A stretch of DNA of 26,671 bases from a virus: IMG/VR virus record IMGVR_UViG_3300021168_000019, positions 1-26,671 of that record. One strand, given 5' to 3'. The notes beneath the pieces were generated by a model. It saw only the letters and a program-made list of their open reading frames with translations, was not told the origin of the DNA and made no database searches. Of the stretch, positions 20,256-26,671 are shown one piece after another. The translations under genes and the position numbers were made by a program. How positions within the stretch are numbered: position 1 is the stretch's first letter; every line of letters begins with the position of its first letter.

Positions 20256-21104
20256 CTATTCGCCTATCGTGTTGTTGCCAAGATCAGGACTTGTGGTTGA
20301 GATTCCTGAGCCATCTCCGGCATAGCCAGTAGCACCTTGAATCTGTGAACCACTCATGCCGTTAAACATGCTGCTACCACCGCCGCCGAATCCCTTTACT
20401 AATCCGCCAGTAGCAGCGCCAGCAACTCCACCAAGAATACCTCCAACTGCTGACATCCAGCTATTATTCTGTTGAGATATTTGGTTAGCTGTGTTAGCAG
20501 CAGCTTCACCTGCATTATTAGCGGCTCCGGCTGCACTAGTTGCCGCCCCAAATACATTAGGTGCTTGTGCTAATCCCGATACTGCTGTATCATAATTCTG
20601 TCTACCAGTTGCGTAGTTCTCTTCTTGAATCTGGTTAAGCTGATTGGCTGTATTGTTTGCGCCAGCATTCGCCAATTCTGTTGCTTCAGTTGCAGCGGCT
20701 CCGCTAGGCAATCCTGTGTTCCCGCCGCCCGTAGCTGCATTGTTCTCGCCCAAAGCAGCCTTGGCATTCTTATACGCCGTTCCTGCATTAGTGATCGCTT
20801 GTGAGTTTCTAACCGCCAGTTCTGCCGGAGAGAATCCTTGTTGATTAGGACCTGCTTGAACAGTTGGTGTAAATGTGTTTAAGAGGTTTTGGAACACAGT
20901 TGAAGATGCGCCGAAAACCTGTCCAGCTTGTGATTGCAACTGATTCATGAACGTTTGTTGAGACGCGCCAATATCCTTCTGTTGGCTGGATGCCCCGCAC
21001 ATCAATTCAATAATTCCATTATACTCAAAAGACTCTGATTTGTCAAGGACATAGGAATTCAGACTATCATCCCAATGATACTGCAATTTCGTATAGATTT
21101 TCAT
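20256..21104 (-). CDS. Gly/Ala-rich internal virion protein, gp14-like, 282 aa
   Basis: Start chosen at ATG 21104: GAGGGAAT precedes it and it overlaps the upstream stop as TAATG. The first 34 residues (MKIYTKLQYHWDD then SESFEYNG) match the short start seen on many phage structural proteins, and then comes MCGASSQQKDIG, itself a common start for this protein class. The body is Ala/Gln/Asn-rich with a Gly-rich C-terminal hydrophobic stretch (AVGGILGGVAGAATGGLVKG), probably membrane-active. In T7 the equivalent place is taken by gp14, which inserts in the outer membrane during ejection. A second start at 21002 is possible, with a promoter-like site just upstream at 21018-21046. Confidence 0.7.
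   Translation of the reverse strand: MKIYTKLQYHWDDSLNSYVLDKSESFEYNGIIELMCGASSQQKDIGASQQTFMNQLQSQAGQVFGASSTVFQNLLNTFTPTVQAGPNQQGFSPAELAVRNSQAITNAGTAYKNAKAALGENNAATGGGNTGLPSGAAATEATELANAGANNTANQLNQIQEENYATGRQNYDTAVSGLAQAPNVFGAATSAAGAANNAGEAAANTANQISQQNNSWMSAVGGILGGVAGAATGGLVKGFGGGGSSMFNGMSGSQIQGATGYAGDGSGISTTSPDLGNNTIGE
21018..21046 (-). promoter_or_regulatory. Consensus-type promoter inside the gp14-like gene
   Basis: On the minus strand: TTGACA (21041-21046), a 17-base spacer, TATAAT (21018-21023), a perfect sigma-70 core. The -10 ends 15 bases before the in-frame ATG 21002 (MCGASS). Whether it fires is unknown. Confidence 0.5.
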
Positions 21105-21517
21105 TATTCCCTCAATCTCTTAACGAGCACGCTCTCGCTGAATTCTTCAAACCCCAATCGCTTGACACAGAATTTTCTTAACAAAGGGACCTCACTGGAG
21201 AAGAAGAATCCAGTGAAGCCATTATCTTTGGCTTTAGCCTCTAGTTCTGGAAAGCCTTCTAGCATAGCTTTCATATTACGTTTAGCATCCATGTTGTTTA
21301 TATATTGGATGTCTAGTTGAATAAATTTGCACGATTCAACACCAAAGGCTTGACCACGTACGAAACAAATAGGCCCATTGCTATCTTCATACACTAAACA
21401 TACTGATCCTTCTTCATAGAAGAATTCTGGGGAAGTTTCTCTATGATATTCGTCAGATATAAGAGAATCTGCTAGTGTAGTGTAGTCATTCTCTGTAATT
21501 AATCTATTGGTTACCAT
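21104..21517 (-). CDS. GNAT-like protein in the gp13 position, 137 aa
   Basis: ATG 21517 follows AAGGAATAA. The layout LVYEDSNGPICFVRG, LDIQYINNMDAKRNMKAML, DNGFTGFFFSSEVPLLRKFC, RLGFEEFSESVLVKRL reads like the GNAT acyltransferase fold: an N-terminal strand, a helix, then the L-R-K-F-x-x-x-LGF hairpin. The usual acetyl-CoA loop R/Q-x2-G-x-G/A is not evident, so it may be a non-enzymatic structural relative. T7 gp13, of similar size and in the same place, is described as a protein of this kind. Its stop overlaps the next start as TAATG. Confidence 0.6.
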   Translation of the reverse strand: MVTNRLITENDYTTLADSLISDEYHRETSPEFFYEEGSVCLVYEDSNGPICFVRGQAFGVESCKFIQLDIQYINNMDAKRNMKAMLEGFPELEAKAKDNGFTGFFFSSEVPLLRKFCVKRLGFEEFSESVLVKRLRE

Positions 21518-21524
21518 TTATTCC

Positions 21525-21773
21525 TTAGCTTCCTAGTTGTCTATTACCGGGAGCCATTACTCTATGTTGAGGAACAGTGCCGCCGTTAAAGAACGTTCTA
21601 AGGGAGTCTGATGTAGCTTGCCATACTGGAGGAATCGGAGTTCTCAAGAAGATACTTGTTCCCGGTTCCAAGTTGTTAGACAATGACCCGCCTCCGGGTG
21701 GAGTCGGCTTATCAACCGGCTCATACCCAGATAGGTCAAGATTTGATTGTAGCATTTCATTAAGTGCTGGCAT
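21525..21773 (-). CDS. Hypothetical virion-block protein, 82 aa
   Basis: ATG 21773 overlaps the stop of the 911-aa gene as TAATG, and AGGAGATATA lies just upstream. The product starts MPALNEMLQSNLDLSGYEP and has a Pro/Gly-rich middle (DKPTPPGGGSLSNN) and a C-terminal VPQHRVMAPGNRQLGS. It is probably disordered in part, without membrane spans. No family is recognised. Placement between the nozzle-like and GNAT-like genes makes it a likely minor virion or assembly factor. Confidence 0.6.
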   Translation of the reverse strand: MPALNEMLQSNLDLSGYEPVDKPTPPGGGSLSNNLEPGTSIFLRTPIPPVWQATSDSLRTFFNGGTVPQHRVMAPGNRQLGS

Positions 21774-24508
21774 TATATCTCCTGTTGGTAACTGCCGAAG
21801 ATACTCAAAGTAAATAACTCATTCATCACGGTGTCGCTAGGTGAGAATATTACCTGAATCTGCATGTGCCTACATGCTGCTGCATCTTCTCTAAGTTGAG
21901 ATAGATAGAAACGCTGACTATATAACGATCTACTTTCTGGAAGATTAGGCGGATCAGATTCCCAGTTCTTGATGATATCAATTGGTCCTGTGTAATAAGG
22001 TAGCGCTTCATCTATTAGAAGTCCAATAGTCAAAGGAGAACCAAGTTTCACAGCATCCGTTACAATGTGATCTACAAGAGCAATCTGACCGGGTTGTGTC
22101 AGAACGGCAGACCCAATAACCGCATACGCAGAATATGGGGTTCCATCGTCACTAAATACACTCAAATCTCGTTTTGAAATAGGACCCGTTAGTGTAGGTC
22201 CAAGTAGCAACTGGTGAACGCCCGGTGATACTTCAATAGACTGAACAGCTTGCACGCCACCTACGATAGTAGCAAAAGGTGACCATGTGTATCCAGTTTC
22301 AGGAGCCGGTGTTGACATAAGTCGATACCAACCATTAACACCATCGGCTACATACCAAGCTGCATCTTCGCCTTGAACGTGCCACGCAACATATACGTTA
22401 TTGGGATTCCAACTTTGACCCGGAGTACCATTGTTTAGACGGAATTGGTCGCCGATTGGAAACCCTGCATAGCTTACGCCGTTAGAAGGATCAAGAATGA
22501 TAAATTGATTGTCAGTAGTAAATAGACCGATAATGGCCCCATTCACGTCCAATGCATTGTAGTTTAACAGTCCGATGCCGGGAAGTAATGGTTGTGATCC
22601 TTGTATGGGACTTGAGGCTGTACCTAATCCTTGAATGATGTAAACGTCTGATACAGTGAATACTAACATACCCGCAGTGGTCTTTACTAGACGTTTTACC
22701 AGTGATGGGCAATAATCGAAGTTCAAAGGATTGGAACCATTTAGTCCGTTGCCAGCCGGGTCATCCGGCCCCGATGTCCAATAAACCACATTACCTATGC
22801 TGTACCAATTTCTATTCAAATGGTATGTAAGGTTTAGTGCTCCTACAGGTGGAGGAGTGTTTTCATCGTTGATAGGAGCAGATATCAAATTGTCTAGTCC
22901 TGTATCTAATGTAGTATCAAGATATCCATTGTTTAAATAACTTGATAGCGATACGGTCCACGTTTGACCATTCTGTCCGGGAATTAAAAACGGCACTGAT
23001 TGTCCATCTGTGGTCCTAAAAATAGCAACATAGTCAGATTGCGTATCAATTACCGTGTTAGATAATGCACTATGAGGAGCACGCGTGATGGGAGGTAGTC
23101 CCGCACCGGGAGCAAGAAAAATACCCTGCGATCCGATGAAATTACCGGTTACTGCTGACATAGGAGAACCATTTGATACGGTATTGTCCAAAGAATTTAC
23201 CAACGCAACAGAATAACGATATCCGCCGTTCTGAGGACTTTGAGCCGCTAGATAGACTAACGTCCAAATTGTCGTGCCATCTGTCGTAGTTGCTCCTAGC
23301 GTTTGCGCCCAATTAGGTTCCGGTCCTGCCGGTGTGCCGCCTGTGGTTACTTCCTGCACATTGTTATTAGCATCTACTACAAACGATCCAGAGCCATAGC
23401 TAGTTCCTGTCTTCCAGAACTGAAGATTGTTGACATCTCCTAGATTACTAGAAGGGGAGAATTGCGGCACAACTGGAACATTATTAGTGTTAGCAATGCC
23501 CCAATTTTCAACAGGCGCTCCTCTGTTTACCCACACTACGGAGTTATCTATAGTGATTCCACCTTGGAAGCGAGTTGATACACTAGGGGTAACAGTGCTG
23601 AACGTCGGAATAGTCGATCCAGATACAGGTGTTCCCGCGTTGATTGCATAACAGAGCGCCGTGATAGTAGGACTAGTATATGGAAAGGTATAACCAACAT
23701 CTGTTGGAAATGGCCAATTCACAGTCATTGATGTCCCGGTTATGCTCAAAATAGTTACATCAGGAAACGGTATATTCGGATAAGCGTACGCTGTGGTAAA
23801 TATACCATGAGTTTCTAAAATGTCTCCAACAGCTACAATGTTACTTAATGTTACGCTTGAGTGTAATGTAACAATGGGTCCAGATGTGGAAGTAGGCCCT
23901 ACAATTGAGAACGAATTAATAGGGATATAAGTGCCATACAACTGCTGGATGTTTCCGTTGACATCTATGATATAAGTGGTCAGGAATGGGGTAGTTCCTA
24001 CTCCATAGCTATAGTTAGCTTGCCATGTGTTTAGAGTCTGTAGCCATTTCTTGTTGTCAATGCCGTCCGCGAAGTACAGAATGTTACCTACAGACTGCAT
24101 GTAAGTTTCGCCCGATCCTGTGCTTTTTGTAAATACGAGAGTCTTAGTTCCACTCTCTAGGGAGTACAAGGCATTAGACTGATCTACCATGATTATGATT
24201 TCTTCTGTGTTTTGATTAAACAGACGAAACTCATAGAAGCGGTCCACATTGGAGTAGCTATTGCTATCGAATACGGATGTTCCCGGTCTACGGGCTAGGG
24301 TTAGCTTGTTGGTAATTTCTACGTTCGAACCCGCAATAAGGGCATCTCCTGCCTGTCCGTAGAACTTTTCAGCAATACGACTTGTGGCCGCGTCTCTCAA
24401 CGGAGAACGATTAGTCCAAATACCACTGGACCATCTACCTGTGTAGAGCGGGGTAAACTTAGTTTGTTTTTGCGGCTGCGCTCCGGCTAGCCCTAGATTA
24501 TTAGGCAT
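21773..24508 (-). CDS. Large beta-rich tail protein, nozzle-like, 911 aa
   Basis: ATG 24508 follows AAGGGAGT. The protein begins PLYTGRWSSGIWTNRSPLRD and continues with ITNKLTLARRPGTSVFDS, followed by long stretches of alternating beta strands and loops (for example GETYMQSVGNILYFADG). The start, in which a tail protein lists sources and then a ready-made sequence of strands, is like T7 gp12-type nozzle or stabilization proteins, which form the tail tip tube in short-tailed phages. No enzyme motif or membrane span is seen. It is followed by small, GNAT-like and gp14-like genes in the T7 order, and the stop overlaps the next start (TAATG). Confidence 0.7.
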   Translation of the reverse strand: MPNNLGLAGAQPQKQTKFTPLYTGRWSSGIWTNRSPLRDAATSRIAEKFYGQAGDALIAGSNVEITNKLTLARRPGTSVFDSNSYSNVDRFYEFRLFNQNTEEIIIMVDQSNALYSLESGTKTLVFTKSTGSGETYMQSVGNILYFADGIDNKKWLQTLNTWQANYSYGVGTTPFLTTYIIDVNGNIQQLYGTYIPINSFSIVGPTSTSGPIVTLHSSVTLSNIVAVGDILETHGIFTTAYAYPNIPFPDVTILSITGTSMTVNWPFPTDVGYTFPYTSPTITALCYAINAGTPVSGSTIPTFSTVTPSVSTRFQGGITIDNSVVWVNRGAPVENWGIANTNNVPVVPQFSPSSNLGDVNNLQFWKTGTSYGSGSFVVDANNNVQEVTTGGTPAGPEPNWAQTLGATTTDGTTIWTLVYLAAQSPQNGGYRYSVALVNSLDNTVSNGSPMSAVTGNFIGSQGIFLAPGAGLPPITRAPHSALSNTVIDTQSDYVAIFRTTDGQSVPFLIPGQNGQTWTVSLSSYLNNGYLDTTLDTGLDNLISAPINDENTPPPVGALNLTYHLNRNWYSIGNVVYWTSGPDDPAGNGLNGSNPLNFDYCPSLVKRLVKTTAGMLVFTVSDVYIIQGLGTASSPIQGSQPLLPGIGLLNYNALDVNGAIIGLFTTDNQFIILDPSNGVSYAGFPIGDQFRLNNGTPGQSWNPNNVYVAWHVQGEDAAWYVADGVNGWYRLMSTPAPETGYTWSPFATIVGGVQAVQSIEVSPGVHQLLLGPTLTGPISKRDLSVFSDDGTPYSAYAVIGSAVLTQPGQIALVDHIVTDAVKLGSPLTIGLLIDEALPYYTGPIDIIKNWESDPPNLPESRSLYSQRFYLSQLREDAAACRHMQIQVIFSPSDTVMNELFTLSIFGSYQQEI

Positions 24509-24517
24509 GACACTCCC

Positions 24518-24805
24518 TTATTGCGGCTTGTTGTTATCTTTATTCTTAGCCCAATCTGCCAACTTGTTAGCTCCATACAGAGGGCCGCATGTGCTGACGA
24601 TGAATGCGCTAGCTGATGCTAGGAATGAGTTGAACTGCTCAATGCTGAATTTCTTCTGATGCGTGGCTATTCCAAAGGAAATACCAACGCCTAGTACGAA
24701 TGCGATTAAAGCAGTAATGTGTATACGAGTAGAGGAGCCTGATCCGTCAGGCTCACTCCATATAGACTTTATCCAAGTCAGACTCTTTTGAATATTTGCT
24801 TCCAT
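24518..24805 (-). CDS. Two-span membrane protein, candidate holin, 95 aa
   Basis: ATG 24805 lies directly after the stop of the fibre gene, with GGGAG just upstream. The N-terminus has SEPDGSGSSTRIHITALIAF, a pattern known from small phage membrane proteins, leading into span 1 (about 29-48, ALIAFVLGVGISFGIA). Span 2 is at about 59-79 (SFLASASAFIVSTCGPLYGA), and the tail is short and charged. Two spans with a polar linker fit a class II holin, but sequences of this kind occur between tail genes in many phages and their function is not proven. With the 117-aa protein it gives two holin candidates. Confidence 0.7.
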   Translation of the reverse strand: MEANIQKSLTWIKSIWSEPDGSGSSTRIHITALIAFVLGVGISFGIATHQKKFSIEQFNSFLASASAFIVSTCGPLYGANKLADWAKNKDNNKPQ

Positions 24806-26671
24806 TTAATCTCCCATTATAATGTCTACAATAGGTTGGCCACCTGTAGATAATACCTTAATAGCTAATATACCTACGTTCATCAAACCACTGCTAGCTT
24901 GCGTCATTGTATCTGAAAAGGAACCAGATGTTGTCGCAAACTGTTCCCATGCTAATGTTATAGGTCCATGTGAGTATCCATAAGACCCAAAGTAAAATGG
25001 AGCACCTGAATCTGCAATGATGATAGCTGGACCTGCACCTAGATAGAACGATATGATTAACTCATTGGCCCCTGCTGTAGTAATGCTACCAGTTGGGGCG
25101 GATGTGCTAGTAACTGTTGCACCATTAGAAGTATCAATAGATGGATGTGTTCCGGCTATTTCGATAACTTGTAATGCCGCAAGATCAGTCGTAGTAAGGG
25201 TTACAGTATCGGCTCCGCTTGAACTAGCAGTTGTATACCATACGCCAAAACCATTCGTTCCTCCTCCGCGAAGCAGCGTCCATGAATTGCTAAGTGAGTC
25301 GGAAATTGTTCCCGTCCCAGACTGCCACGCCCCTATGACAACAAGTAAATGTCCTGATGTTATATTTTGAACAAGTGTAGCAGTTGGAGTATTTGCTCCG
25401 GCAAACGTTCCTCCGTTCATAGTCTGAACACGGTGAGGAACGGTTATGCTATTGTTAGCTGCTGAGAAAACTAACATTGTTGATAGATTGTTTGTAAAAC
25501 TTCCACTTGTTGCTACGTGACTAGAATAAGTTCCAGCCGTAACCGATTCGTCCCACACTTGCTTTAAAAAGTGCGAACCAATTGGATATCCGCGTTGCAC
25601 CCAACCAGATGAATTTGTATAAAAAAACTGAGATGTGTCGTTATCTCCGATCAAAGAATACAAATAATAATTACCAGAACCTAATGTAATTGAATCTGTC
25701 TGGGTATTTTGAGTGGAGTTGGGTTGCACATTACGGACAGCGACAAACGGACTTGCGTTTCCTAATCCTATTACTTCTGTTGCATTTAGATCGTAGGTTA
25801 CAGAAGGAGCACCAGTCTCAGTTACAGAAATGGTTGTAGCTCCTGCTGCTACGTTTGTAGCATAGAAGGTAGTCGTTGTTTGCGGAACGTCACCACTATT
25901 ATTTACATATGGAACAACGGTCCAAGTGTTTCCCTTGTTATCACTCACTATCGGATATGAACTGTTAGCTGAAGTAACAGCAAGTATAAGAGTATCTCCA
26001 GAAGTTACAGGAAATGGCAGAGTTAAAGTTTGAGTGGTTGCAGTTCCGCTTTTAAAAGCTGTTTGCATTTCACCAAAAGTAGGAGTTGCCGATCTAAGAC
26101 CTACAACCAAAAATCCAACATTAGTTACACCGGAGCCAAACCCACCTGAAGTAGTGAATGAAAAACTTGTAGGTGAGCTAATAACTTGGTCGTAGGCGTA
26201 TTCTTCGAACTGACTTCCAGCGTTAGTTTCAAGTCGGTAAATATAACTTCCGCTTCCGCCAGAAAATTGACCCTGACTACCAATCTGGTATGTACTGAAA
26301 AGAGATACGAGCACTTCGTTAGAGCCGGTTGTTGCAATGGCCCCGGACCCTGAGCCTACAGTCCATACATCAGGAGTGTAAGTAGTACTTACACCAGTAT
26401 ATTCCAGTAATAAATTACAGGCTTGAACAGATGATGTGTAACTGACAGTAGGAGCGCAAGCTCCCGCACTTACGTTAGTAGCATAGAAAACAGTTGCACT
26501 AGCATTGTTAATTGTAGAGGATAGCAAGTTCCAAGTTGCCCCACATCCACTGACAGATGGAGACGTGCCTCCCGTGGCTGATACTAAAAGTGTATCACCA
26601 GCGGTAACAGTTATGGATGGAAATGCCAAACTGCTAACCGCAGTGCTTGATGTTGCTCTGACTGCCTGAAG
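24806..26671 (-). CDS. Repeat-built tail fibre or adhesin, 5' end outside the window
   Basis: The frame is open to the window edge, so the N-terminus is missing; a TTG at 26629 is only an internal codon. The visible 621 residues contain three degenerate repeats of about 200 aa. Each begins around a TSGDTLIL-type strand, followed by SDNKGNTWT or SDSLSNSWTLL and WYTT or FYATNVAAGA with a TVTLT-type strand, then a core with a SG-FT pattern. The repeats are Thr/Ser/Gly-rich and beta-stranded, like immunoglobulin-like modules on surface proteins of soil bacteria and phages. The first repeat alone has Cys (SGCGATW, GACAPT, ACNLLL). The C-terminus ends IVDIIMGD without a lysis motif. Likely host recognition or particle decoration. 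Confidence 0.75.
   Translation of the reverse strand, partial: LQAVRATSSTAVSSLAFPSITVTAGDTLLVSATGGTSPSVSGCGATWNLLSSTINNASATVFYATNVSAGACAPTVSYTSSVQACNLLLEYTGVSTTYTPDVWTVGSGSGAIATTGSNEVLVSLFSTYQIGSQGQFSGGSGSYIYRLETNAGSQFEEYAYDQVISSPTSFSFTTSGGFGSGVTNVGFLVVGLRSATPTFGEMQTAFKSGTATTQTLTLPFPVTSGDTLILAVTSANSSYPIVSDNKGNTWTVVPYVNNSGDVPQTTTTFYATNVAAGATTISVTETGAPSVTYDLNATEVIGLGNASPFVAVRNVQPNSTQNTQTDSITLGSGNYYLYSLIGDNDTSQFFYTNSSGWVQRGYPIGSHFLKQVWDESVTAGTYSSHVATSGSFTNNLSTMLVFSAANNSITVPHRVQTMNGGTFAGANTPTATLVQNITSGHLLVVIGAWQSGTGTISDSLSNSWTLLRGGGTNGFGVWYTTASSSGADTVTLTTTDLAALQVIEIAGTHPSIDTSNGATVTSTSAPTGSITTAGANELIISFYLGAGPAIIIADSGAPFYFGSYGYSHGPITLAWEQFATTSGSFSDTMTQASSGLMNVGILAIKVLSTGGQPIVDIIMGD

Noticed and set aside
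26627-26671. TTG at 26629 as the start of the fibre gene
   Set aside because: The frame stays open to the edge and the upstream residues continue the repeat pattern.

Overview
The window looks like part of a double-stranded DNA tailed bacteriophage genome (Caudoviricetes). Genes are packed tightly and often overlap by ATGA or TAATG. There is a virion and lysis block, ten tRNA genes with encoded CCA ends, three HNH homing-type endonucleases and viral nucleotide-metabolism genes. The host cannot be named. The promoter-like sites are of the bacterial housekeeping sigma type, and the fibre repeats resemble a domain I associate with soil bacteria, but that is only a hint. The order nozzle-like protein, small proteins, gp14-like protein, transglycosylase and second giant internal protein parallels T7 genes 12 to 16, so a short-tailed (podovirus-like) particle is the best guess.

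Layout. Positions 1-4671 are mainly on the plus strand: the end of a MazG-like pyrophosphohydrolase, a terminator, a 51-aa ORF, then a coupled three-gene cassette (PRPP-synthetase-like, small CxxC protein, nicotinamide phosphoribosyltransferase-like). A tRNA-Arg overlaps the end of the last gene. An opposing HNH gene and an AAA+ ATPase follow. A bidirectional terminator at 4684-4709 separates this arm from the rest, which is all on the minus strand. Going up in coordinate (that is, upstream on the minus strand): an HNH gene, a class II ribonucleotide reductase, a SleB-like cell-wall hydrolase, nine tRNAs mixed with mini-genes and a GGQ release-factor-like protein (7790-10317), a membrane coiled-coil protein, another HNH gene, a DUF5664-type protein, a metallophosphoesterase, a holin-like protein, a second SleB-like protein that lacks the catalytic region, and then the virion block from the two large internal proteins (14748-20247) to a repeat-built fibre that runs off the right edge.

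How the genes may work together. The PRPP-synthetase-like and Nampt-like pair can be read as an NAD+ salvage or NAD+ reconstitution pathway, which phages use to replace NAD+ destroyed by host defences. The MazG-like protein, DUF5664 protein and NrdJ would reshape the nucleotide pool. The tRNA set and GGQ protein would maintain late translation. The hydrolase, holin-like and coiled-coil membrane proteins would serve lysis. The large internal proteins would carry the genome through the cell envelope. No CRISPR array, insertion sequence or rRNA is visible, and no stretch of more than about 300 bases lacks a gene.
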